A stretch of DNA of 64,000 bases from Roseateles_B sp041912595 (GTDB lineage Bacteria > Pseudomonadota > Gammaproteobacteria > Burkholderiales > Burkholderiaceae_C). Below the pieces are notes generated by a model. The model saw only the letters and a list, made by a program, of their open reading frames with translations, did not search any database and was not told the origin of the DNA. A program made the position numbers and the translations under genes. Shown one piece after another: positions 35,162 through 43,855 of this stretch (positions are counted from its first letter, which is position 1; each line of letters begins with the position of its first letter). Location: assembly GCA_041912595.1 (NCBI GenBank), contig JAYRMR010000023.1, forward strand, positions 14,828 to 78,827. Reading direction: 5' to 3'.

Positions 35162-36319
35162 TCAGCGACTGAGCCCGCGGGCCTCGATCGCCCACAGCGC
35201 TTCCACACGGCCCTGGCGGTGGGCGATCAGCTGATCGTGCAGGTTCAGCGTCGGGTCGCAATGCCCCGGCACCAGCAGGACCTGCGATCCCAGCGCCGGC
35301 TTCGGGGCGCCGGGATCCCGGCACTGGAGGATGCCGTGCTCGTCGTTCGCGGAGACATAGTCCCAGCGCGGGCTGCGGCCGCCTGCGTCCCAGACCCAGG
35401 GCATGCCGGACTCCGCGCTGAGGGACTTGAGCCCGGCGTCGAGCACGGCGCGGTCGCCGGTGCCCTCGCTCATGACGGTGCTCGCCAGCAGCAGCGCGTG
35501 ATCGAAGCGCAGGCCTTCGTCGGCGACGTCGTTGAGGCCATAGTCGGCGTCCATGAAGACGTAGGAGCCCGGCTGCAGCTCGGTGTACAGCCCGAGGCCC
35601 AGGTCGAAGGCGACGCTGCCCGTGCCGCCGCCGGTGACCGTCTCGCACACGACGCCCTGAGCCTCCAGCGACTGCAGCACCGCCGCCGCGCGGTCGGTGG
35701 CGCGCTGCACGGCCTCGCGGCGCGCCTCGACGCCACGCACATGCTGCAGCGCCCCCTGGTAGGCCTGCAGCCCCTTGAAACGCAGGGCCTCGGGGTACTG
35801 GCACAGGGCATCGAGCAGGCGCAGCACGCCGTCGGCATCGGCCACGCCGCAGCGGTCCTGCCCGATGTTGATCTCCACGAGCACGTCCAGGCGGCTGCCC
35901 TCGGCCTCGCAAGCCTGCGCCAGCTGCTCGACCTGCAGTTCGTGGTCCACGCAGACGCTCATCCGCGCGCGGCCGGCCAGCCGGGCCAGCTGGCGCGCCT
36001 TGGCCGCGCCCACGATCTCGTTGCTGATGAGGATGTCCGGGATGCCGGCCTGCACGAAGGGAATGGCCTCGCTGACCTTCTGGCAGCAGATGCCCACCGC
36101 GCCCGCGGCCAGCTGGGCCTGCGCGATGGCCACGCACTTGTGCGCCTTGGCATGCGGCCGCAGCGCCACGCCGGCGGAGTCCGCCGCGGCCTGCATCCGC
36201 CGCACATTGCGCTCGAAGATCTCGAGATCCAGCAGCAGGGCCGGCGTGTCCACGGCCGGAAGCGGATCGCCGGGCCGGGCGGCCGGCGGCAAGGACAGCA
36301 GGGCGTCGGAGGCATTCAT
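35162..36319 (-). CDS. PLP-dependent D-threonine aldolase / D-serine dehydratase-like (DSD1 family)
   Basis: A fold-type III PLP enzyme of 385 residues. The PLP Lys sits in RPHAKAHKC, phosphate binding in ETVTGGGTGS, and the C-terminal GHCDPT provides the His and Cys that hold a metal in D-threonine aldolases and eukaryotic-type D-serine dehydratases. The substrate is a D-hydroxy amino acid such as D-threonine, D-serine or 3-hydroxyaspartate; the sequence alone does not choose between them. It is divergent from an EamA transporter, which could move an amino acid. Confidence 0.85.
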   Translation of the reverse strand: MNASDALLSLPPAARPGDPLPAVDTPALLLDLEIFERNVRRMQAAADSAGVALRPHAKAHKCVAIAQAQLAAGAVGICCQKVSEAIPFVQAGIPDILISNEIVGAAKARQLARLAGRARMSVCVDHELQVEQLAQACEAEGSRLDVLVEINIGQDRCGVADADGVLRLLDALCQYPEALRFKGLQAYQGALQHVRGVEARREAVQRATDRAAAVLQSLEAQGVVCETVTGGGTGSVAFDLGLGLYTELQPGSYVFMDADYGLNDVADEGLRFDHALLLASTVMSEGTGDRAVLDAGLKSLSAESGMPWVWDAGGRSPRWDYVSANDEHGILQCRDPGAPKPALGSQVLLVPGHCDPTLNLHDQLIAHRQGRVEALWAIEARGLSR

Positions 36320-36521
36320 GCGCGCATTGTGGCCCAGGGCACTAGCGCCGAGAAGGCGTGCACGGCGACGGCGAAGCTCGACGACGCCGCCCCTCGCGCA
36401 CCGGCGCCACCGCCCAGACCCCGGGGCGCCAGGCGATGCCGGCGAGCGGTCTTCGCCGGCGGGCGCAGGCATACTGCAGGCCCCGCGCGGGCCCCCTGGC
36501 CGGCGCGGACTGCCGCCCGCC

Positions 36522-37403
36522 ATGCCGACCCTCGCCCTGCTCCTCGTCCTCACCGCTGCGCTGTGCCATGCCAGCTGGAACCTCATCCTCAAGCGCAGTG
36601 GCGGCGGCAATGAGATGGTGCTGATCAGCGCCCTCCTCGTCGGCCTGGTGTGGGCGCCCGTGGCCCTCTGGCAGGGCTGGGACACGGTGCCGCGCTTCGG
36701 GGCGACCGAGTGGGCGGCGCTGGCGGCCAGCGCGGTGCTGCACCTCGTCTACTTCAACTGCCTGCTGCACGGCTATCGCGTCTCGGACCTCACCGTGGTC
36801 TATCCGGTGGCGCGCGGCAGCGGCCCGCTGCTGAGCACCCTCGGCGCCGTGCTGCTGCTGGACGAGCCCCTGAGCGTGATGGGCGGCGTCGGCGCGCTCG
36901 CCGTGGTGGCCGGCGTGTTCCTCATCGCGGGCGGCCCCGCGCTGCTGCGCCAGGCGCACGACCCGGCACGCAAGGCGCGGGTCCTGCTGGGCCTGCGCTG
37001 GGGTGCCATCACCGGGGCCTGCATCGCGGGCTATACCGTCCTGGACGGCTACTCGGTGAAGATCCTCCTGATCTCGCCCATCGTGCTGGACTACCTCGGC
37101 AACGTGCTGCGCATCCCCGTGATGCTGCCCCTGGCCCTGCGCGACCCCGCGGGCTTCCGCGCCGCCTGGCGACGGCAATGGCGTGCGGCCCTGGCCGTCG
37201 CCGTGCTGGGCCCGGCGAGCTACGTGATGGTGCTGTATGCCATGCGCTTGGCGCCGCTGAGCCACGTCGCCCCGGCACGGGAGCTCTCGATGCTGTTCGC
37301 GGCGCTGGCGGGCGGCTCGCTGCTCGGCGAGGGCGACCGCGCCCTGCGCCTGCTCGGCGCCGCGTTCATTGCCCTGGGCGTGATGGGGCTGGCGCTCGGC
37401 TGA
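36522..37403 (+). CDS. EamA-family (DMT) transporter
   Basis: An inner-membrane protein of 293 residues with about ten hydrophobic segments in two EamA halves. The first half carries HASWNLILKRSGG and LTVVYPVARGSGPLLSTLGA, and the second GAITGACIAGYTVLDGYSV and SHVAPARELSMLFAALAGG. The family includes exporters of amino acids and other metabolites. It is divergent from the PLP enzyme gene by about 200 bp. Substrate unknown. Confidence 0.88.
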   Translation: MPTLALLLVLTAALCHASWNLILKRSGGGNEMVLISALLVGLVWAPVALWQGWDTVPRFGATEWAALAASAVLHLVYFNCLLHGYRVSDLTVVYPVARGSGPLLSTLGAVLLLDEPLSVMGGVGALAVVAGVFLIAGGPALLRQAHDPARKARVLLGLRWGAITGACIAGYTVLDGYSVKILLISPIVLDYLGNVLRIPVMLPLALRDPAGFRAAWRRQWRAALAVAVLGPASYVMVLYAMRLAPLSHVAPARELSMLFAALAGGSLLGEGDRALRLLGAAFIALGVMGLALG

Positions 37404-37442
37404 GGCCGGGACGCGCCGTCCGGCTCAGGGCGCTCAGGGCGC

Positions 37443-38273
37443 TCAGGGCGAGGCGAAGTCCTGCGTCCACGTCAGGCGGCCCGTGCCGCCGTTGGCCCGC
37501 ACGCAGGCGAGGCCCATGTCCACAAAGCGCGCGTTCATGATGTTGCGGCAGTGGCCCTCGCTGTTCATCCAGGCCTGCACGACGGCCTCGGCCGAGCTCT
37601 GCCCCGCGGCGATGTTCTCGCCCCAGGAGGACCATCGATAGCCGGCCGCACTGATGCGCTGCCCGGCATTGCTGCCGTCCGATCCGGTGTGGTCGAAGAA
37701 GTTGTGGTCCACCATGTCCTGGGAATGCCGCTGCGCCGCCTGCGCGAGCGCCGTGCTCCAGCGGATCGCGCTGACCGCCGGCATGGACTGCGTGCCGCAG
37801 ACCGCGCCGCGCTGCCGCTGCGTGTTGACCAGGCGCAGCAGGCTGGCCTGGAAATCCGGCAGACCGCAGTCAGCAACGAGCGGTGCTGGGGTGGGCGCCG
37901 GCGTTGGCGTGGGTGCCGGTGCCGGTGCCGGTGCCGGTGCGGGCGCAGGTGCTGGCGCGGGTGCAGGCGTAGGCGTAGGCGTAGGCGTAGGCGTAGGCGT
38001 AGGTGCAGGTGCAGGTGCAGGTGCAGGTGCAGGCGCGGGTGCGGGTGCCGGTGCAGGTGCAGGTGCAGGTGCCGGTGCCGGTGCAGGTGCAGGTGCAGGT
38101 GCGGGGGCAGGCGCAGGTGCAGGTGCAGGTGCAGGTGCAGGCGCAGGTGCGGGGGCAGGTGCGGGCGCAGGCGCCGGTGCCGTCGACGAACCACCGCCCC
38201 CGCACGCCTGCAGCAGCAACAGGAGGCTCAGTACGCCCAGGGGCGCTCGGGAAGGCAGGGAGGAAGACGGCAT
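37443..38273 (-). CDS. CAP-domain lipoprotein with long Ala/Thr-Pro tract
   Basis: A 276-residue secreted protein. The N-terminus is a lipoprotein signal with lipobox LQAC (Cys24), followed by GGGGSST. Residues 32-131 are about 50 Ala-Pro or Thr-Pro dipeptides, a stiff stalk. Residues 132-276 are a CAP/SCP domain: LVNTQRQRGAVCG, HSQDMVDHNFFDHTGSDGS, WGENIAAG and WMNSEGHCRNIMN, with all the usual CAP signature residues and four Cys. It is probably surface displayed at the end of the stalk. Bacterial CAP proteins have no settled activity. Confidence 0.9.
   Translation of the reverse strand: MPSSSLPSRAPLGVLSLLLLLQACGGGGSSTAPAPAPAPAPAPAPAPAPAPAPAPAPAPAPAPAPAPAPAPAPAPAPAPAPAPAPAPAPAPTPTPTPTPTPTPAPAPAPAPAPAPAPAPAPTPTPAPTPAPLVADCGLPDFQASLLRLVNTQRQRGAVCGTQSMPAVSAIRWSTALAQAAQRHSQDMVDHNFFDHTGSDGSNAGQRISAAGYRWSSWGENIAAGQSSAEAVVQAWMNSEGHCRNIMNARFVDMGLACVRANGGTGRLTWTQDFASP
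37881..38180 (-). repeat. 300-bp hexanucleotide-like repeat coding (Ala/Thr-Pro)n
   Basis: A near-continuous run of 6-bp units (GGTGCA, GGTGCC, GGCGTA and variants on the plus strand) encodes 50 dipeptides in the CAP lipoprotein. Units stay in frame, so slippage changes stalk length without a frameshift. The variant units come in blocks, such as the run of GGCGTA coding for Thr-Pro around 37967-38000, consistent with local duplication. Confidence 0.92.
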
Positions 38274-38532
38274 GACGGCTCGGAAGGGGAGGCCCACAGG
38301 GGCGGCGGCGCATTGTGAAGGGGCCAGGGCCGCCTGGCGCGGGTCTGCAACAACTGCACACCGTCTCATGCAGCTTGTTGCGCCCGCGCCGGCCGCGAGG
38401 CGGCCCGGAAGTCCGCCGGCAAGCGGTGAAGTCCCCAAGCGCCCGGGCGGCAGGGGGGTGCTAGTCTGGCGGCCGCTCTTTCCTGGTCCTGGTCCCTGTC
38501 CTCGTCCCCTTCCACGTCCCCGGCCCTCTCCC

Positions 38533-39240
38533 ATGATTCCCATGCCCCCGCCTGGCACGGTGCTGCCGCCCATTCCCCCGACCGCCCCGCGTCTGGTCGA
38601 CGACGGCCTCGAGCTGGGTCGCAACTACTGGGTCTGCGATGACGTGTTGCCCAACGCCCATGAGATCCGCGAGCGCTGCCTGCAGCACCAGGACTGGCAC
38701 TACGGTTTCCCCCATGCCAAGGAGAGCTGGCCGGGCATGCGCTTCCGGGGCGCCCTGAACGAGGACGAGATCGCGCAGCTGGAGGACCGCGTCCGCGCGC
38801 TCACGGGGGCCCGTCGCCTGTGGGTCGGCACCGCGCCCAATGGCGCGACGCTGGACTTCAACGTCGCCCAGCTCGTCGGGGCCAAGGAATGCGGCGCCCG
38901 CCCGCACACCGACCGCCGCGACCTCTGCACCTATGCCGCCGTGCTCTACCTGCACCCCGATCCACCGGCGGACAGCGGCACCAGCTTCTACCGGCTGCGC
39001 TACCCCAACGGCGCCATCGGCGGCAACCTCGTCGGCGCGCCGCACAAGAGCCTCGTGGATGCATTGAACGTCCGCAGCCTGCCGCCCCAGGCCTGGTACG
39101 AGGAGCGGCGCGTGGACAACCGCTTCAACCGCCTGCTGCTCTACAAGGCGGCGCTCGTCCACAGCGCAACCGGCTATTTCGGCGAGCAGCTGTCGGACAA
39201 GCGACTCACGGCCGTCTTCTTCTGGCTCGCGGAACACTGA
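38533..39240 (+). CDS. DUF6445-like protein with oxygenase-type metal motif
   Basis: A 235-residue protein. From memory it matches proteins annotated DUF6445. It has HTD at 125-127 (ARPHTDRRDLCTYAAVLYLH) and a distal His210 in LLLYKAALVHSATGYFG, which together make the HxD...H facial triad of 2-oxoglutarate/Fe(II) oxygenases. A GTSFYRL strand lies between. The family often sits near peptide- or flavin-halogenase genes, but none is seen here. Function unknown; an oxygenase role is inference. Confidence 0.75.
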   Translation: MIPMPPPGTVLPPIPPTAPRLVDDGLELGRNYWVCDDVLPNAHEIRERCLQHQDWHYGFPHAKESWPGMRFRGALNEDEIAQLEDRVRALTGARRLWVGTAPNGATLDFNVAQLVGAKECGARPHTDRRDLCTYAAVLYLHPDPPADSGTSFYRLRYPNGAIGGNLVGAPHKSLVDALNVRSLPPQAWYEERRVDNRFNRLLLYKAALVHSATGYFGEQLSDKRLTAVFFWLAEH

Positions 39241-39333
39241 CTTGTTCACGGTCTGAGCCCGCCCGGCACGCCCGGGGCTTGCCACGCCCCCGGCCCTCGG
39301 CTAGCGTCCACGTGCCGACTGCCCACCACCGCC

Positions 39334-39723
39334 ATGAAAAAAATCCTGATCGTCGATGACCAGAACGAAATCCGCGATCTGCTGCGCATGACGCTGGAAC
39401 TGGCGCAGAGCTTCACGCTCACCGAGGCCGGCACCGCCGCCGAGGCCCTGGCGAAGGTCAAGACCGAGCAGCCGGACCTCATCCTGATGGACGTGATGAT
39501 GCCCGGCGGGATGTCGGGACTCGAGGCCTGCCGCCAGATCAAGCAGAGTGCGGCGCCCGGGGCAGCGCCCAAGGTCGTGATCGTCAGCGCCCGCCCGTTC
39601 TCGGACATGCAGGCGGAGTTCGAGGCCTCCGGCGCCGACCTCTTCATCGCCAAGCCCTTCGGCCCCATCCAGCTGGTGCAGGGCATCCTGAGCCTCTACG
39701 GCAATCCGGGCAGCAACCCCTGA
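39334..39723 (+). CDS. Single-domain response regulator
   Basis: A 129-residue CheY-like receiver with no output domain. The acidic pair Asp8-Asp9, phospho-acceptor Asp53 (LILMDVMMPGG), the Ser of VIVSARPF and the Lys of AKPF are all present, so it should be phosphorylatable. No cognate kinase is adjacent. Many such stand-alone receivers relay phosphate or act by protein contact. Confidence 0.9.
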   Translation: MKKILIVDDQNEIRDLLRMTLELAQSFTLTEAGTAAEALAKVKTEQPDLILMDVMMPGGMSGLEACRQIKQSAAPGAAPKVVIVSARPFSDMQAEFEASGADLFIAKPFGPIQLVQGILSLYGNPGSNP

Positions 39724-39867
39724 CACCCGGGCAAGTACCGACGCCACTGCGCACTTGACGGACTAGCATCGCGCTCCAGAGCAAGGCCCCATGAGGCCTG
39801 CCGCACTGGAGGGATCCAGCCCTGGCCGCACCCTGGCGGCCGCCTACCCCTGACCAAGGACTGGATC

Positions 39868-40041
39868 ATGAAATCGATCAAGAAGCGCATTGCCCTGTTT
39901 GCCCTGGCTGCCCTGTGCGGTGGCGCCATTGCCTATCCGCCGCCCAAGTACTTCTGCTACAAGGCCTGCGCCATGGAATTCCTGAAGGGCACGCCGGAGT
40001 ACGCCGAGTGCATCGCCGAGTGCGATGACATCTATCCCTGA
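39868..40041 (+). CDS. Small exported protein with twin CX3C motifs
   Basis: A 57-residue reading frame with ATG and an AAGGA sequence upstream. Residues 1-22 form a signal peptide (MKSIKKRIALFALAALCGGAIA, cleavage after AIA). The mature 35 residues carry Cys30-X3-Cys34 and Cys48-X3-Cys52, the alpha-hairpinin-like arrangement in which two helices are stapled by two disulfides, flanked by PPPK and DDIYP. A hairpin (40051-40075) follows the stop. I do not recognise a family. A membrane-tethered glutaredoxin is encoded 110 bp downstream. Confidence 0.65.
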   Translation: MKSIKKRIALFALAALCGGAIAYPPPKYFCYKACAMEFLKGTPEYAECIAECDDIYP

Positions 40042-40050
40042 GTGTCACGC

Positions 40051-40075
40051 CAGGCCGCCCGCTTGAGGCGGCCTG
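40051..40075 (+). terminator. Hairpin after the small CX3C protein
   Basis: A 9-bp stem CAGGCCGCC/GGCGGCCTG around CGCTTGA lies 9 bp after the stop codon. No T tract follows, so it may be a weak terminator or mRNA 3'-end stabiliser. Confidence 0.4.
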
Positions 40076-40151
40076 CACAGGACGGCGGGCGCAGGGCTGC
40101 CCCGAGCACCCTGGCGCCCCGCTCCCTCACGGGCCGGGAGGCCATTCACTG

Positions 40152-40538
40152 ATGAACCACCCTTCACGTCGCTTCGGTCCCGCGCTGGCCATCGTGGCCC
40201 TGGGCCTGCTGGCAGGCTATGCCATTCCCCGTGTGCCGACCTGGCTGCGTCCGGCCTATACCGCGGGCGACTACCGGGCCCATTTCCAGGGCCGCGCCGA
40301 GACCGTCCTGGTGTACGGCACCCAGAGCTGCCGCTACTGCAAGGCCACGCGCGCCTACTTCCAGGCTCGCGGGATTGCCTTCGCCGACCTGGACGTGCAG
40401 CGTGACCCCGAACAGCAGCGCCGCCTGCAAAGCCTGGGCGACGGCCAGGCCGTGCCCGTGGTCCTCATCGGGCAGCGCATGATCGTGGGCTACCAGCCCG
40501 AGGCCTTCGAGGCCGCCCTCGCCCAAGCGCCGCGCTGA
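40152..40538 (+). CDS. Membrane-tethered glutaredoxin-like protein
   Basis: A 128-residue protein with an N-terminal hydrophobic anchor (ALAIVALGLLAGYAI) and a glutaredoxin fold: VLVYGTQSCRYCKATRAYFQ with the redox pair Cys60/Cys63, FADLDVQRDPEQ, the cis-Pro segment AVPVVLIG and the C-terminal IVGYQPEAFEAAL. The anchor is likely to place the domain in the periplasm. It may act on nearby exported Cys proteins. A GCCCGCGCGGGC palindrome follows at 40551-40562. Confidence 0.85.
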   Translation: MNHPSRRFGPALAIVALGLLAGYAIPRVPTWLRPAYTAGDYRAHFQGRAETVLVYGTQSCRYCKATRAYFQARGIAFADLDVQRDPEQQRRLQSLGDGQAVPVVLIGQRMIVGYQPEAFEAALAQAPR

Positions 40539-40671
40539 CCCCGCCGGCACGCCCGCGCGGGCAATCCGGGCGCTCCTCATGCATTCTGTTGGCGAGATCG
40601 CCCCGGGGTGCGCCGCGTGCGCCCCGCCGCTTGCTATAAAGCGGGCCTGCCTGTCTTTGTCTGTGCCCGCC

Positions 40672-43600
40672 ATGCTTCAACGCCGCTCCCTCCTCACCCG
40701 CAGCGCCCGCGCCCTCGTGCTGGCCGGTGTCTGCAGCCTCCTGCCGCTCGGGGCCGTGACGGCCGCCGAAGCCGGCGCCGACACCGCGCGCCGCGCGCTG
40801 GCCTACAGCGACTACGCCCAGTGGCGCAGCATCCAGGGCGCCGTGCTCTCGCGGGACGGCCGCTTCGCCGCCTACGCCCTGGTCGGGCAGGAGAGCGATG
40901 GCGAGCTGGTCGTGCGACGGCTGGCCGACGCCCAGGAGTGGCGTGTGCCGCGCGGCCTGCAGCCCGTGTTCAGCGCCGACAGCCGCTTCCTGGCCTTCGC
41001 CCAGGCCCCCACGCGCGCCGCGCAGGACCAGGCCCGCAAGGACAAGAAGAAGGGCGATGACGCGCCCAAGGCCGGCGCCGGCTGGCTGGACCTCGCCAGC
41101 GGCCGCTTCGAGACCGTGGACCGCGTCAAGCGCGTCGCCTTCGCCGAAGACGGCAGCAGCCGCCTGGCCCTGTGGCTGGAGCCGCCCGCCAAACCTGACA
41201 CCAAACCGGACACCAAGCCAGACACCCGGAAGGCCGGCACCGCCCGGGCAGACGAGGACGGCACGGACCAGATCGCCCTCAGCGAGACCGGCTTCTTCGG
41301 GGCCAGCCACGCCAGCGCCGAGGCCGGCCGGAAGAAGGACGCCGGCACCGCGCTGCTGCTGGTGAACCCGGCCGACGGCCAGCGCCAGCGCCTGGAGGAC
41401 GTCAGCGCCTTCACCTGGAGCCGCGACGGCCAATGGCTGGCGTATGCCGTCACGACACCCGCCCCGAAGGAGTCGAAGGACCCCCAGGACGCGAAAGCGA
41501 CAAAGGACACCAAGGCCTCGCGCGACGGCGTCTACCTCGTCGCCGGCATGGGGGGCGAGCCGCGCCTGCTCCTGGGCGGCCGGGGCGCCTACCGGCAGCT
41601 GCAGTTCGACGACGCCGGCCGCCAGCTGGCCTTCGTCAGCAACCGGGACCACCTCGCGCAGGAAGGCAGCGCGGAGCGCAAGGAGGACCGGAAGGACGAC
41701 GGCAAGGGGGATGGCAAGGACGACGCCAAGGCCCCCGCCACGCCCTTCAAGCTCTACCACTGGCGCGCGGACGAAGCCGGCGCCGTCGAGCTGCTGGCCG
41801 CCGGCAGCGCGGGGCTTCGGGAGGGCTTCGCGCCCAGCGAGCACGCCAGCCTGCGCTTCAGCAAGGACGGCCGCCGCCTCTTCCTGGGCACCGCCCCGCT
41901 GCCCAAGGAGCCGGCCAAGGACGCGCCGGAGCCGCTCAAGGTCGACCTCTGGCATTGGCAGGACCCGGAGCTGCAGTCCATGCAGAAGGTCCGGGCCGAG
42001 AAGGAGAAGCTCCGCAGCTACCGCGCCGTGGTCCACCTGGACCTGCCCGCCGAGCGCCGCTTCGTGCAGCTGGCCACGCCGGAGCTGCCGGAGGTTGTCG
42101 TGAATGACAACGCCGACGCCGCCCTCGGTTTCAACGAGCTTCCCTACCGCGCGCTGCAGTCCTGGGACACGCTGTACCGCGACGCCTACGCCGTCAGCCT
42201 GAAGGACGGCAGCACGCGGCTGCTGGCGCGCCGGCTGCGCGGCATGCCGCTGCTCTCGCCGGGCGGGCGCTACGTGACCGCCTTCCTGCCCGAGAAGAAG
42301 CAGTGGATGGCCTGGCGCACGCAGGACGGCAGCGCCCGCGCCCTGACGGCCGGCATCGCCGGCGAGCACTTCGAGAACGTGGAGCGCGACGTCGTCGAGC
42401 CCGCCGATGCCTACGGGCAGGTCGGCTGGCTGGCCGATGACCGGGCGGTGGTGCTGAACGCGCAGTACGACCTCTGGTCCGTCGACCCGGAAAGCCTGGC
42501 CGCGAAGCGCCTCACGCCGGGCCTCAACACCGCCCGCCCCGGCGGCGCGTCGCCCCGGATCCAGCTGCGCCTGCAGCGCGTCGAGGACGAGAGCGGCGAC
42601 CGCACCGAGCGCGAAGAGCAGCGCCACGCCCGGCCCCTGCCCGCCGGCCCCTGGATCCTGCTCGGGACGGCCGAGCAGGACAAGTCCACCGCCTTCTACC
42701 GCATCGACCCGGCGGGCACCGGCGCCCCCGAGCGCCTGCTGCACCGCCCGCAACTGCTGGGCGGCCTGGTGAAGGCGCGCGATGCCGAGGTCTGGCTGCA
42801 CACCGCCCAGGACTTCCGCACCTTCCCGGACCTGTGGCTGAGCCAGGGCCCGCTCGGCGAGGGCCAGCGCCTGACGGACGCCAATCCGCAGCAGGCGCGC
42901 CTGCGCTGGGGTACGCAGGAGATCATCGGCTACACCTCGGCCAAGGGGCGCCCGCTGCGCGCCCTGCTGGCCAAGCCCGAGGACTTCGACCCCAAGAAGA
43001 AGTACCCGCTGATGGTCTACATCTACGAGAAGATGACGGACAACCTGCACCGCTACGTGCCCCCGGCGCCCGGTCAGAACATCAACGTGAGCCGCTACGT
43101 CAGCAAGGGCTACCTCGTGCTGCGTCCGGACATCGTCTACACGATCGGCCACCCGGGCCAAAGCGCGATGGACACGGTCATCCCGGCCATCCAGCAGCTG
43201 GTGAAGCAGGGCTTCGTCGACGAGAAGCGCATCGGCATCCAGGGCCACAGCTGGGGCGCCTACCAGGTCAACCACCTGCTCACCCGCACCACGATGTTCC
43301 GCGCGGCCGAGGCCGGCGCCTCGATGGCCAACATGATCAGCGGCTACGGCGGCATCCGATGGGGCACCGGCCGCAGCCGCGCCTTCCAGTACGAGCAGCA
43401 GCAGAGCCGCATCGGCGCCACGCCCTGGCAGCGTCCGGACCTCTACGTCGAGAACTCGCCGATCTTCCGCATCGACCGCATCACCACGCCCTACCTCACC
43501 GTGCACAACGACGAGGATGACGCCGTGCCCTACTACCAGGCCATCGAGTTCTTCACCGCACTGCGCCGCCTGGGCAAGGAGGCCTACTGGTTCAACTACA

Positions 43601-43851
43601 ACGGCGAGAAGCACGGCCTGCGGGACCGCGACGCCCTCAAGCACTTCACGGTGCACATGGGCGAGTTCTTCGACCACTACCTGCTCGGCGAGCCTCGCCC
43701 GGCCTGGATGGACCAGCCGGTGCCCTATCTCGAACGCGGCAAGCGCGACGTGATGCCGCTGTTCAAGCCGGTCGCCGAGCGCCTTCCGCTCCGCGCGCCG
43801 GTGATCGAGGACCCGTCGACGCCCCCGCCTCAGCCGCTGCAGACGCGCTGA
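40672..43851 (+). CDS. Exported S9 prolyl-oligopeptidase-family peptidase
   Basis: A 1059-residue protein with a signal peptide (start MLQRRSLLTRSARALVLAGV; the ATG is preceded 32 bp upstream by TATAAA). An N-terminal beta-propeller is followed by an alpha/beta-hydrolase domain with Ser860 in GIQGHSWGAYQ, Asp949 in NDEDDAVPY and His981 in GEKHGLRD, a complete triad. The propeller contains hydrophilic Lys/Asp-rich inserts, including PDTK repeated three times near 41196-41230, which account for its large size. It should cleave peptides in the periplasm. Confidence 0.92.
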   Translation: MLQRRSLLTRSARALVLAGVCSLLPLGAVTAAEAGADTARRALAYSDYAQWRSIQGAVLSRDGRFAAYALVGQESDGELVVRRLADAQEWRVPRGLQPVFSADSRFLAFAQAPTRAAQDQARKDKKKGDDAPKAGAGWLDLASGRFETVDRVKRVAFAEDGSSRLALWLEPPAKPDTKPDTKPDTRKAGTARADEDGTDQIALSETGFFGASHASAEAGRKKDAGTALLLVNPADGQRQRLEDVSAFTWSRDGQWLAYAVTTPAPKESKDPQDAKATKDTKASRDGVYLVAGMGGEPRLLLGGRGAYRQLQFDDAGRQLAFVSNRDHLAQEGSAERKEDRKDDGKGDGKDDAKAPATPFKLYHWRADEAGAVELLAAGSAGLREGFAPSEHASLRFSKDGRRLFLGTAPLPKEPAKDAPEPLKVDLWHWQDPELQSMQKVRAEKEKLRSYRAVVHLDLPAERRFVQLATPELPEVVVNDNADAALGFNELPYRALQSWDTLYRDAYAVSLKDGSTRLLARRLRGMPLLSPGGRYVTAFLPEKKQWMAWRTQDGSARALTAGIAGEHFENVERDVVEPADAYGQVGWLADDRAVVLNAQYDLWSVDPESLAAKRLTPGLNTARPGGASPRIQLRLQRVEDESGDRTEREEQRHARPLPAGPWILLGTAEQDKSTAFYRIDPAGTGAPERLLHRPQLLGGLVKARDAEVWLHTAQDFRTFPDLWLSQGPLGEGQRLTDANPQQARLRWGTQEIIGYTSAKGRPLRALLAKPEDFDPKKKYPLMVYIYEKMTDNLHRYVPPAPGQNINVSRYVSKGYLVLRPDIVYTIGHPGQSAMDTVIPAIQQLVKQGFVDEKRIGIQGHSWGAYQVNHLLTRTTMFRAAEAGASMANMISGYGGIRWGTGRSRAFQYEQQQSRIGATPWQRPDLYVENSPIFRIDRITTPYLTVHNDEDDAVPYYQAIEFFTALRRLGKEAYWFNYNGEKHGLRDRDALKHFTVHMGEFFDHYLLGEPRPAWMDQPVPYLERGKRDVMPLFKPVAERLPLRAPVIEDPSTPPPQPLQTR

Positions 43852-43855
43852 GAGC

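Noticed and set aside
37881..38180. Possible CRISPR array or structural satellite
   Set aside because: The units are 6 bp without spacers and encode Ala/Thr-Pro in the frame of a lipoprotein.
40465..43677. A 1070-codon open frame antisense to the S9 peptidase
   Set aside because: Low-complexity Val/Gly/Ala composition without domains; the plus strand has a signal peptide and a full catalytic triad.
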